A stretch of 47,720 bases of DNA from JAHELQ01 sp965603365 (GTDB lineage: Bacteria; Acidobacteriota; Aminicenantia; UBA2199): assembly GCA_965603365.1 (NCBI GenBank), contig CBFDCR010000040.1, positions 1 through 47,720 of the forward strand, given 5' to 3'. The translations under genes were made by a program, and so were the position numbers. Of this stretch, positions 40,222 through 47,720 are shown one piece after another. Below the pieces are notes generated by a model that saw nothing but the letters and a program-made list of their open reading frames with translations, was not told the DNA's origin and did no database searches. The stretch's first letter is position 1. Each line of letters opens with the position of its first letter.

Positions 40222-41193
40222 TCACTTCGTAACTCTTTTTTCAAAAGAAACGGTCTCGCCATCTTTAATCTCAACACCGGCCAGATAGGTGAAAGGGCCG
40301 ATCCGGCAATTTTCCCCGATCTGGCTGCCGGCGGCGATATAGGTGGACGGATAAATCACTGTATCCCGGCCGATCTTCACGTCGAATTCGACTGTTACGG
40401 TCTCCGGCTGCAGGATGGTGACTCCCGCCTCCAGGGTTAGCCGTTGTAAGCTTTCTTCATTAAATCGCCTTTGCGCCTGCTGCAATTCCCAGCGGTCGTT
40501 GATGCCGATGGAGACAGAATAATCATCTGCAGTGACCGCATGGATGTGATGATGGTGTTTTTTTAAGATTTTCACGATATCCGTCAGGTAATATTCTCCC
40601 TTCTCGTTTTCATTGCCGATTTCATACAACAAGGGATAGACGGTGGGGTTATCGAACATATAGATCGATGAGTTGACCTCCCGGATCTTCAACTGCTCTA
40701 AGGTGGCATCGATCTCCTCAACCACATCGATCACTTCGCCGTTGGAGTCACGAATAATACGGCCATAAGGGGGGGGGCGATGGGGAAACAGAGCGGATAT
40801 GAAGGTGCATGTTGATTTTTGGTGGCGATGATAAGCCATCAATTTTTTCAACTCTTTTGCCGTGATATAGGGATTGTCCCCAACCGCCACCAGAAAATCT
40901 CCGGAAAAATCCTTAATGTACTCCCTGGCACTCAACAGGGCATGGGCAGTGCCCAACTGCTCTGACTGGATACAATAGCGGACATCCCTTTTCACCGCCT
41001 GCTGAACCGCCTGAAGGTTTTGGCCGCAGACAATGATAATATCGTTTTCGGCAATACCGCTCTCCATCAGGCTGTCCACCAGAAAATTAATGATTTCTTT
41101 ACCCAATATTTTGTGAAGCACCTTGCTGCATCGTGAGTTCATCCGTTTGGCTTTACCGGCCGCCAGAATTACCGCTCTGATTTGTCTTTTCAT
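40222..41193 (-). CDS. GlmU-like sugar-1-phosphate nucleotidyltransferase, truncated form
   Basis: 323 residues. The N-terminal domain has the GlmU pattern: VILAAGKAKRM, CSKVLHKILGK, QLGTAHALLSA and AVGDNPYI. A short left-handed beta-helix (about 268-312) follows, but the C-terminal acetyltransferase part of a full GlmU (about 450 residues) is missing, so it is a uridylyltransferase only. Pairing with the downstream sugar kinase supports a UDP-sugar salvage role. In VAVGDNP the usual GD-x-P loop is preserved. Its -10 box is 6 bases before the ATG, so the message is probably leaderless. Confidence 0.85.
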   Translation of the reverse strand: MKRQIRAVILAAGKAKRMNSRCSKVLHKILGKEIINFLVDSLMESGIAENDIIIVCGQNLQAVQQAVKRDVRYCIQSEQLGTAHALLSAREYIKDFSGDFLVAVGDNPYITAKELKKLMAYHRHQKSTCTFISALFPHRPPPYGRIIRDSNGEVIDVVEEIDATLEQLKIREVNSSIYMFDNPTVYPLLYEIGNENEKGEYYLTDIVKILKKHHHHIHAVTADDYSVSIGINDRWELQQAQRRFNEESLQRLTLEAGVTILQPETVTVEFDVKIGRDTVIYPSTYIAAGSQIGENCRIGPFTYLAGVEIKDGETVSFEKRVTK

Positions 41194-41199
41194 GATCCC

Positions 41200-41228
41200 A
41201 TTCTATTGATAACCGCCGTTATTGTCAA
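41200..41228 (-). promoter_or_regulatory. Consensus promoter giving a leaderless message for the GlmU-like gene
   Basis: On the minus strand TTGACA (41223-41228), 17 bp, TAGAAT (41200-41205), then six bases and the ATG at 41193. The expected start of transcription is the A of the ATG. The spacer contains ATAAC-GGCG-GTTAT, a small inverted repeat. Confidence 0.75.
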
Positions 41229-41318
41229 GAAACACACCGACCGCGAACTCCCCATTTTTTACAATTTAATCCACCCCTTCATGCTGGCCTGCCCCCCATC
41301 GATTTCTATAACAAGTCG

Positions 41319-41534
41319 ATGAAAATCGACGAGAAGAGGGGAGACGACAAAGGCGAATATGAAAATGCCTTAAATTTGGTTGTTCAGTCATTTTTGATTT
41401 TTGCAAAACTGCAATCCCCCAATGCCCGAATTGCCAGAGATAATATTATAAAAATGCGGGAGAAGATGGGGGATTCGGCGATCGAAGTGCCGTATTTCCA
41501 GTCCGGAGGGCAGTCCGCTATATATCGGGCATAG
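41319..41534 (+). pseudogene. C-terminal remnant of a TPR protein
   Basis: The plus frame reads KGEYENALNLVVQSFLIFAK, LQSPNARIARDNIIKMREKM. This is the usual ending of TPR-repeat proteins (LGSPNAxxARxNIxxLRE). No upstream TPR units, start signal or promoter exist, so it is a leftover. The rest of the 41229-41690 gap, including a competing minus-strand frame, shows nothing I can support. Confidence 0.5.
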
Positions 41535-41690
41535 CCGCCGCTGCCGCCTTCGGGTCTGGCAAAACCGATGATGATCAAGTCGCCCCTTTCCGGGACCTTA
41601 TCCAGGTTCCTCATCCCCTCCCCCCTCCTCAATATATATTATATTCCATTGAGAATTTATTACAACTTTTCCATAGGGATTTAACTATCC

Positions 41691-43241
41691 TTAAGCGAGT
41701 CTTTGACTTTGAATGTCGTGGTAAATCGATTGTGCATCGGCGGAGAGATCTTGAGCGACTTTCAATTTTTCATGAATAAATTGTGTGGCCATGTCCACCG
41801 CGCCATATTTATCATTTAGAGAAATCCGGCTCGAAATTTTTTCATAGACATCGTCAATATCAGGGCTGTCACTTAAGTATACGATGGCCTTTTTGAGTGA
41901 ACCCGGTTCGATTTTTAACATCCTCCTGCCATAGGTCCTGGCATACCTTTCCAGGGATAACTGCCCCGGCATGGACAGCAGGCTGACCTGGGCCCACCTC
42001 TTTTCAATCTCGGATAGATTTTTAAAATAAATCCGATGGATCGAATTGGTGCACTGGGCCTGTGTCTGGTTGTTAAACATGAGATAGGGTATGTTTGATA
42101 TTCGGTAGGGAAAGAAGGCATTGGGTATCCTACCAATTTTTACGTTGTACCAGGGGGTTCGCAGGCGTGAATGGGCTGTGAGGTGGCATTTTTTGCTTTC
42201 CCCTTCCTTGATATAAGCCGTCTCGTACTCATCTTTTTTGTCTGAAAATAGGACAAGCTGCTTCAACTCTTTTTCCCCATTCAAAACAAGACCGGAGAAC
42301 TCCTTTGAGGTCGTCAAAATGGGCAGTAATTGTTCTTTACGGAGACATTTTCTCCTTGCCTCTGCTTTGGGCATAATAAAAAAATCGTCGGCCCCTGTCA
42401 CCACTCCGATTCGAACATCGGCGACTTCTTCAAACCGTCTGAATCGGCATTCCGCGATATATCGTTCAATGACGGTTTCTATGTCCTGTGCCCGGCGGCC
42501 CATGACGGTAGACGACTGCCAGACATCCTGATTTAAGCCATAGTAGTCGATATGATCCGATATCTCTTTGCTGAAAAAAATTTCGATGGAATGGGTTTTG
42601 TTACCGTAATTTTTTAGCCATACCAGCAGCACCCGTTCCTCTGTTTTAGCGAAATAATCGGTACTGAGGGCGAGGATCCGGATCTCTTCGAATTGGTCCA
42701 ACAGCCATTTCCGAATCGGTTGGGCGTAATCTGCCTGTAGAAACGACCAGGGAAGGATGGCCCCGATACTGCCCGACTCCTTTAGATGGCCGGTTGCCTT
42801 GATGAGGAAGTATGCCCACAAATCCGATCTCATATTGAGACGGCAGAGGGAGGAAGTCAAGTGCTGGTACTTTGCCCTATTATCGTTGCCGATTAAATAG
42901 TGACGGACATACGGCGGATTCATCAGGATCACGTCGTAACTGTGGGCGAAGGGGTAATCGAAAAAGTCCATCTTGAAAAGATTTGATGGGGGTAGGTGGC
43001 CCAATCTTCCATTGATGGGGTTCTTGTCACAGCCGAAGATCTTGTTGGCGGGATTTTTGGTTCCGGTTTTCCCCTTCAAGATCTTCTCCGCGGCAGCAAG
43101 CAGTGCCCCGTCTCCATAGGCCGGATCAAAAATGGTCTGATGGGATGACTGAATTAACGGTCTTACCAGGAATTCTGCCAATTGCCGGGGAGTATAATAG
43201 ATGCCGTTCTTTCGATTCTCATCCATATTATTAGCCCCCAT
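41691..43241 (-). CDS. Eco57I/TaqI-type N6-adenine DNA methyltransferase
   Basis: About 516 residues from ATG at 43241 (or 511 from 43226). YYTPRQLAEFLVRPLI and IFDPAYGDGALLAAA form the SAM-binding site; the catalytic motif is MNPPYVRHYL. The C-terminal half probably recognises DNA. The start is placed at the end of the upstream GHKL ATPase frame, overlapping its stop by 11 bases, which indicates translational coupling. A start at 43307 would overlap more. No nuclease is recognisable unless it is fused in the long C-terminus. The pair looks like a defence or DNA-modification unit whose ATPase partner is broken. Confidence 0.9.
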   Translation of the reverse strand: MGANNMDENRKNGIYYTPRQLAEFLVRPLIQSSHQTIFDPAYGDGALLAAAEKILKGKTGTKNPANKIFGCDKNPINGRLGHLPPSNLFKMDFFDYPFAHSYDVILMNPPYVRHYLIGNDNRAKYQHLTSSLCRLNMRSDLWAYFLIKATGHLKESGSIGAILPWSFLQADYAQPIRKWLLDQFEEIRILALSTDYFAKTEERVLLVWLKNYGNKTHSIEIFFSKEISDHIDYYGLNQDVWQSSTVMGRRAQDIETVIERYIAECRFRRFEEVADVRIGVVTGADDFFIMPKAEARRKCLRKEQLLPILTTSKEFSGLVLNGEKELKQLVLFSDKKDEYETAYIKEGESKKCHLTAHSRLRTPWYNVKIGRIPNAFFPYRISNIPYLMFNNQTQAQCTNSIHRIYFKNLSEIEKRWAQVSLLSMPGQLSLERYARTYGRRMLKIEPGSLKKAIVYLSDSPDIDDVYEKISSRISLNDKYGAVDMATQFIHEKLKVAQDLSADAQSIYHDIQSQRLA

Positions 43242-44403
43242 AATAAAAATCATTCGTAAAAAGATGATTGCCACTTCTGTTTGAAAAAAAATTGTGACAT
43301 CTTTCAAAGAATGGCTTGAGGAAAAAATTTTCGTTCTTTTTGATTAGACTTCTCCATTCTGGCTTTTTCATTAATTTATAACTCTTTTCATCCGGATTGA
43401 ATAGAGAGTTTTTGCTGCTCTCCAACATGCCCAGCAGGGACTTTACCTCATGGGAAAAAATGAGAAGCAGGGTGGAGGTGGAGGCGATGAGGCGAAGATG
43501 AAGCAGCTCTTCTTTTGTAGCCTTTCCATATTTGAGGATAGCGGTTGTGGCCCTGGTAACAGACTCATCGAACTTTTTTTTTTCAGTTTTCGGGATATAG
43601 GCGGCGACACCCTTAATCTCTTCCTGAAGGTAATGAACGGCCTGTTGAATGATCTCTTCCCCTTCGACTTTTTTACCTGCAAGTTCTTCAAATTTTTCCC
43701 GGGCCCCTTCTAATTCTCTCTGGGCCTTATTCTTCAGGTAGAATTCTCTGTAAATGGTGCCCCAGTCAATCACGAATCTCACAAAACTTCTGAGTTCATC
43801 CACCGCCGGTGACGATAGGAAACCTTCGCGATTGGCCTTCATTTCAAAGCTCTCTGCGCCGGCACCGATTTCGACGTTTCCCACGTAACTCCGCATGGAC
43901 AGCATATTTAACATTACCCGCTTTGGATCGATGCCCCTAAGGGATTGGGCAAAAGCGTAAAGTTCTCTGGCCCCGGGCTGCTGCTTTCTAAGTCCACGAT
44001 CCCTGTCGACTCGCAGCCAATCGTCATCGCCAAAGGGATAAACTCTGAATCCCTGGTAACGAACCTGGACCCCGCCCCAGTCTGAAAGTATCTCACTTAA
44101 AGTACCCTTTGAGATGACACCGGTATCACGCATTTGAGGTCTTTCGTCTACCAGGATACCTATCTTCAAACCGATATCCTTAAGATGGGGAAACGTTTCT
44201 GTAGAAATGATCGTCTTTCGGCCAATTCCCATGGCCTCCAATTCACATACGGCCTGGTGTTTTTTGTTAATGTGGGCTGTGAGCGTTCCCCAGCCGGCAT
44301 TGATTAAGTCATCCCGAATGTCCCTGATCCCTCCTTCGAATTCCGGGGCTTCCAGGATAATATTAAAACCCGGGTCTTCCCGATACCCCGGCCGCCGGGA
44401 CAT
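43231..44403 (-). pseudogene. C-terminal part of a disrupted GHKL ATPase
   Basis: A 390-codon open frame whose apparent start (MSRRPGYRED) is only where the frame opens, not a real gene start. It continues the GHKL protein begun upstream: NIILEAPEFEGGIRDIRDDL, then a transducer-like region with GVQVRYQGFRVYPFGDDDWL, and a late HisKA-like helix LRLIASTSTLLLIFSHEVKS. The frame differs from those holding the N-terminal ATPase pieces. It overlaps the methyltransferase start. It could still be translated as a fragment but cannot bind ATP. Confidence 0.75.
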
Positions 44404-44778
44404 CTAATATCGGTTACCTCGGTGCCGGGTTCAAATGCTCCCCAGTTGAATTCCACCTCGGTTTTTTTAAATTCTGTCGAGATCGCCTTGATCGCCCTGG
44501 TTTCTGCTCCCACGGTGATGAGTCTCAATCCAGCCCCCAATCTTCGACAGCAGAACCTGCCGATTCCTTATTTCACCGGTACTGGGCCTGCCGTATAAAC
44601 TGGATATCCTGTTCTCATTTCCATTATCCTCCTGGGTAAACCTTACCGTGACTTCAGTGGCATCTGCGTCGTAAGAATTTTTAATCAATTCCGCCAGCGC
44701 CAGGTGGACACTTTCCACCAGCTTTTCTCCCAGCTCACGCAGCAGGGCACTGTCAACAGTAAAGTTCAAATATTCCAT
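44404..44778 (-). pseudogene. N-terminal part of the disrupted GHKL ATPase
   Basis: Starts properly at ATG 44778, 5 bases after the glutamine synthetase stop. LALAELIKNSYDADATEVTV is the N-box of an HSP90/MutL-type ATP site. The sequence then jumps from RFTQEDNG to SSLYGRPSTG, missing the DxGxGM region (about 30-40 residues). Near 44560 the frame slips: GIGRFCCRRLGAGLRLITVG continues in a second frame as far as FEPGTEVTDI, and the third frame takes over near 44403. At least two frameshifts and one internal deletion make this a dead gene unless the assembly is wrong. Confidence 0.75.
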
Positions 44779-44783
44779 AATAC

Positions 44784-46268
44784 CTATCCGCAGTGGATGT
44801 ATTGGTTGACGATGTCTCTTAGGGCGTCGGCGTTGCCGAATAGTTTTTCACTCATATTTTTGTCGCCGTAGGCCTGCAGATCTTCGGCGATTCTATCGAT
44901 CATGCCCGGTGGGAATACATCGTAATTTTCATAAAAGCGTCGACCTTTTAATAGAGCCTCTGCCGCATCGTAGCAGGAGGCGGGCAACTGGTTTAAGCCT
45001 TCCACCCGGCTGGCATCTTCACTGACGTAGAGTTTTTCGGCAACCCGGAGGGCATCTTCTTTCTCAAGTCCGTACAGCGCGGCCACGGTGAGGCCGGCTA
45101 AGAGTTGGTGGACATTGGCGCTGCCGTCGGGACTCCGAAGTTCTACTGTCTGATTGTCCATGATTTTGCTGTCTTTCCCGGGCTCTTTGGGGTTGGCATC
45201 GTAGATCATGTGTTCGACTCCCACCCAACCGAGGGGAACCCTGACCAGAACAGAGCGGTTCAGGTCCCCCCAGCAGATACTGGTGGGGGCCTCCTGGTGG
45301 GGAACCAGCCTCAAGAACGAAGTGGGCACCGTATTGCCAAAAGCAGTCAGGGAGGGAGCCAGTTCCAGGAACCCGGCGATGAGCTTTTTGGCCGTATCGC
45401 TCAAGCCTTTTTCACCCGCCATCATATTCTGGCTGTCCTTGACCAACCTGGCGTGGATGTGGAAGCCGCTGCCGGCCTGGCCCACAATAATCTTGGGGGC
45501 AAAGCTCACTTCCAACTCGTATTTATAGGCCACCTCTCGAATCGCCCATTTGGCCAGTACCAGTTGATCCGCCGCGTCCTCTACCGGAGCCGGTAAAAAT
45601 TCGATTTCGTGCTGTACCATTTCGATGTCGTCATGAATAATATTGCCCACCTCGGCATGCCCATATTTTATCTGCCCGCCCATTTCACTGATTACCTTCA
45701 TGGCCTCTCGTCGGATTGCCCCCCATTTGGAAAAGGGATGGGATTCGTGGTAACCTTTCTGTTCGGCGATGGGGTAGATGGAATCGACCTCCGATAAGAG
45801 ATAATATTCCAATTCCCCCAATACCTCGAAGGTAAAGCCTGTCTTCCCTTTTAATATCTTGTGGGCTTTTTTAATAATATTTTCCGGTGAACTTTCCAGG
45901 GGCTTGCCTTCGCCTGTATAAAAAGAGCATAGGATGTCCACAGTGGGGATCTCGGTAAAGGGATTCACAAACGCGGTTTTGTAACGGGGGACGACGTAGA
46001 GATCACTGGAGGAGGCCTGAATATAGGAGAAGAGGTTGGAACCGTCCACCCGCTCTCCATAACTCAGTAGTTGATCCAGGTGAGCCCGGCTGTTGATGAC
46101 AAAATTTAAAGTCTTTAACCGGCCATCTCCGGCAATATACCTGAAATTCAGCATCTTGATGCCGTTTTCTTCGATGAACTTAATGATGTCTTTTTTGGTA
46201 AACTCTTTTGCCGGTTTTTGCAAGTACTGCACCAATTTGTTGGGATTTAAGGCAGTCTGATCATCCAT
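44784..46268 (-). CDS. Glutamine synthetase-family protein, divergent type I
   Basis: 494 residues, close to the normal length of type I GS. The beta-grasp region is FRYIAGDGRLKTLNFV. The catalytic domain keeps QHEIEF, GSGFHIH (usual GSGMHVH), FLRLVPHQEAPTSICWGDLNRS (usual KRLVPGYEAP..(A/C)WS..NRS) and VELRSPDGSANVHQ (usual RxPDxxxNPY). The changes around the ammonia and glutamate sites mean it may be a GS-like ligase with another substrate rather than the main GlnA. AAGGAG precedes the ATG. The broken ATPase gene follows after 5 bases. No adenylylation loop Tyr (NLYDLP) is seen. Confidence 0.85.
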   Translation of the reverse strand: MDDQTALNPNKLVQYLQKPAKEFTKKDIIKFIEENGIKMLNFRYIAGDGRLKTLNFVINSRAHLDQLLSYGERVDGSNLFSYIQASSSDLYVVPRYKTAFVNPFTEIPTVDILCSFYTGEGKPLESSPENIIKKAHKILKGKTGFTFEVLGELEYYLLSEVDSIYPIAEQKGYHESHPFSKWGAIRREAMKVISEMGGQIKYGHAEVGNIIHDDIEMVQHEIEFLPAPVEDAADQLVLAKWAIREVAYKYELEVSFAPKIIVGQAGSGFHIHARLVKDSQNMMAGEKGLSDTAKKLIAGFLELAPSLTAFGNTVPTSFLRLVPHQEAPTSICWGDLNRSVLVRVPLGWVGVEHMIYDANPKEPGKDSKIMDNQTVELRSPDGSANVHQLLAGLTVAALYGLEKEDALRVAEKLYVSEDASRVEGLNQLPASCYDAAEALLKGRRFYENYDVFPPGMIDRIAEDLQAYGDKNMSEKLFGNADALRDIVNQYIHCG

Positions 46269-46322
46269 GTTTTATTCTCCTTTGCTATCTTTTCATTTTT
46301 TTAATATTTATGACAACTCTTA

Positions 46323-46351
46323 ATATTATGAAAAATTTCCCCAAAAAACAA
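46323..46351 (-). promoter_or_regulatory. Promoter of the glutamine synthetase-like gene
   Basis: On the minus strand TTGTTT (46346-46351), 17 bp, TAATAT (46323-46328), about 55 bases before the ATG. Confidence 0.5.
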
Positions 46352-46402
46352 GCATTATGATTGAAGAATATTTTCCAGACCCTATTTTTTTACAGGAGAA
46401 TC

Positions 46403-46431
46403 TTGACTTTTGAGGATCATTGGGGTAAAAG
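46403..46431 (+). promoter_or_regulatory. Promoter of the CDF-like transporter gene
   Basis: TTGACT (46403-46408), 17 bp, TAAAAG (46426-46431). Transcription would begin near 46438, upstream of the AAGGAGG that supports the GTG start at 46465. Confidence 0.55.
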
Positions 46432-46464
46432 GTAATGCCAACTTTTCTAAAAGGAGGTAGTCAA

Positions 46465-47088
46465 GTGGAAAATGTAAATGCGGATGATGGGGAGAGGAAA
46501 TATCGGCAGGCATTGTGGTTGGAATATTTCACGGTGATTTATAATATCCTGGAGGCAGTCGCTTCCCTGATTGCCGGGGGGATTGCCAATAGTATCGCGT
46601 TAGTCGGTTTTGGCCTGGACAGCATTGTGGAATCGTTATCGGGATTTGTGCTGATCTGGCGGCTGAAGCAGCATAACAAAGTATCGAAGGAGGAAGAGGA
46701 ACGGTTGGAAGAGAAGACCGAACGGTTTGTGGGAATTACCTTTTTTATATTGGGGACTTACATATTGTATGAATCGATCAAAAAGATCGCTCTAAAGGAT
46801 ATTCCCGAACCCTCGCTGCCGGGTATGATCATTGCCGTATTGTCTATCATTATAATGCCGATTCTGGCCTATCGGAAATTCAAGATCGGCAAAGCACTCA
46901 ATCTAAAGTCTTTAATCGCCGATTCCAAAGAGACCCTGGTGTGTTCCCTGCTGTCGGTGGCCTTGTTGATCGGACTCTCTACCCGGTATTTCTTTGGCTT
47001 CTGGCTTTCCGATCCTATTGTGGGAATCATCATTGTCCTCTTTTTGTTTAAGGAGGGCTACGAATTGGTCTTCGAAAATGAAGATTGA
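46465..47088 (+). CDS. Cation diffusion facilitator-like transporter
   Basis: 207 residues from GTG 46465; AAGGAGG is ideally placed, whereas the upstream ATG at 46435 has none. Five or six helices. NSIALVGFGLDSIVESLSG (about 39-57) is a CDF-like second helix with an Asp/Glu pair in the metal-site position; near the end LSDPIVGIIIVLFLFKEGYEL resembles the closing CDF helix. The cytoplasmic metal-binding domain of typical CDFs (about 300 residues) is lacking, as in short relatives. Predicted to export a divalent metal such as zinc, cobalt or cadmium. Confidence 0.82.
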   Translation: MENVNADDGERKYRQALWLEYFTVIYNILEAVASLIAGGIANSIALVGFGLDSIVESLSGFVLIWRLKQHNKVSKEEEERLEEKTERFVGITFFILGTYILYESIKKIALKDIPEPSLPGMIIAVLSIIIMPILAYRKFKIGKALNLKSLIADSKETLVCSLLSVALLIGLSTRYFFGFWLSDPIVGIIIVLFLFKEGYELVFENED

Positions 47089-47098
47089 CCGGCGGCAG

Positions 47099-47127
47099 TT
47101 GAAAAATTTTACATTTTGTTTTAAAAT
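47099..47127 (+). promoter_or_regulatory. Promoter giving a leaderless message for the last gene
   Basis: TTGAAA (47099-47104), 17 bp, TAAAAT (47122-47127), then six bases and the ATG at 47134. No ribosome binding site. Confidence 0.65.
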
Positions 47128-47133
47128 AAAACC

Positions 47134-47640
47134 ATGAACAAAGGAATTTTTGGATCAATATTTGGAATAGTGTTGGTGGCCGCTTATTATTTATTCTTCA
47201 GCGGCTCCGGTGCGGTCAGATACAATGATCGGATCATCGACAATCAGAATGAGATCGTCGATGGATTTGAGCAGTTTTTTGGTGCCCTGGAAAAGGGAAG
47301 TGTCGGTGAAATGAGGATGGCTCTGGCTGAGCTGAAAGTGGAGATTGACGAAGCGATCGGCAATGTCAGTAGTATGTCCGATTACAAGGGTAATACGGAA
47401 TTCCGGGATAAGGCCATTGAAGTGTTTGAATTTTACGATACGGTGGCCAGTGAAGATTGTCCGGAGCTAATCGAAATTTTCCAGCCTGGGAACGACGCTC
47501 TTAACGACGATGACCGGCAGCGCATCGACGAAATCGTAATGAATTTCCAGGAAGACGAGGACGCTTACCTGGATGAGCTGGATGAGATTCAACGGAAGTT
47601 TGCCAAAGAACACAATTTCCAGGTCCAGCGAAGACGCTAG
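47134..47640 (+). CDS. Hypothetical surface protein (LIC11966-like)
   Basis: 168 residues with an N-terminal signal-anchor (about 1-22, no lipobox cysteine). The mature part is helical and acidic, starting RYNDRIIDNQNEIVDGFEQF. The 'YNDxIIDxQNxI' opening resembles the LIC11966 family of surface proteins, a tentative match from memory. It ends with a basic QRRR. After the stop, 47641-47720 holds no gene. Confidence 0.7.
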   Translation: MNKGIFGSIFGIVLVAAYYLFFSGSGAVRYNDRIIDNQNEIVDGFEQFFGALEKGSVGEMRMALAELKVEIDEAIGNVSSMSDYKGNTEFRDKAIEVFEFYDTVASEDCPELIEIFQPGNDALNDDDRQRIDEIVMNFQEDEDAYLDELDEIQRKFAKEHNFQVQRRR

Positions 47641-47720
47641 TCGATAAAACACCCTCTCCTAAAACCTAGTGTCATGTCATGCTTGAATTGACGTAAGCGA
47701 TATGGTATAATTGCTCGTGA

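Noticed and set aside
41384..41632. 82-codon minus-strand frame opposite the TPR remnant
   Set aside because: The plus strand shows a recognisable TPR ending; the minus frame has no family or start signal, though IIIGFARPEGG looks mildly protein-like.

Overview
The window looks like part of the chromosome of a Gram-negative bacterium (lpxD and secreted proteins with signal peptides) of moderate G+C. The gene mix is a lysine 2,3-aminomutase, an ATP synthase c subunit with a Na+-type ion site, a two-propeller sensor phosphatase, and a GG-leader peptide maturation system best known from Bacteroidetes. Together with two 21-bp minisatellites, this would fit an uncultured anaerobic lineage near Aminicenantes/Acidobacteriota. 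That placement is a guess from gene style, not proven by a marker gene. Promoters with TTGACA-like and TATAAT-like boxes 17 bp apart are easy to see, and four genes have the -10 box only 6-7 bases before the ATG, suggesting leaderless mRNAs.

Layout. 1-900: an array of twenty 21-bp units, then noncoding DNA. 914-7080 (+): a ZIP metal transporter; a MarR regulator whose palindromic operator overlaps its own promoter; then lysine 2,3-aminomutase, an ATP-grasp/GNAT fusion and a sodium:solute symporter, which together suggest a beta-lysine-derived solute pathway. 7300-14888 (+): an RNA-binding RRM protein, a PatB/MalY-type C-S lyase, an M29-like aminopeptidase, a double Usp-TPR protein and a large Reg_prop/Y_Y_Y/SpoIIE sensor phosphatase.

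14899-20895 (-) is the most striking region. It holds a 59-residue precursor peptide with a GG leader and a CCC-V-C core, a radical SAM/SPASM maturase, a pseudo-radical SAM partner without the CxxxCxxC motif, two nearly identical secreted papain-family proteases with separate promoters, and a chagasin-type inhibitor of papain-family proteases. 21112-25142 (+): an acyl-CoA synthetase, a second 21-bp minisatellite, and an A+T-rich HD phosphohydrolase/YwgA-like pair.

25145-36550 (-): J-like/HTH protein and MinD-like ATPase; then a probable operon (acidic protein, atpZ, atpI, atpB, atpE, yihY-like, lpxD, DUF1573) containing only Fo parts of the ATP synthase; a UvrA paralogue; a BglII-like restriction enzyme overlapping an MT-A70 methyltransferase; YtxH and DUF948 proteins. 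36643-41690 has a small secreted protein, gene remnants (37.3-38.2 kb and 41.3-41.5 kb), a ParB-like protein, and a sugar kinase next to a GlmU-like nucleotidyltransferase. 41691-46268 (-): an Eco57I-type methyltransferase, a broken GHKL ATPase and a divergent glutamine synthetase. The end (+) has a CDF-like transporter and a small surface protein.
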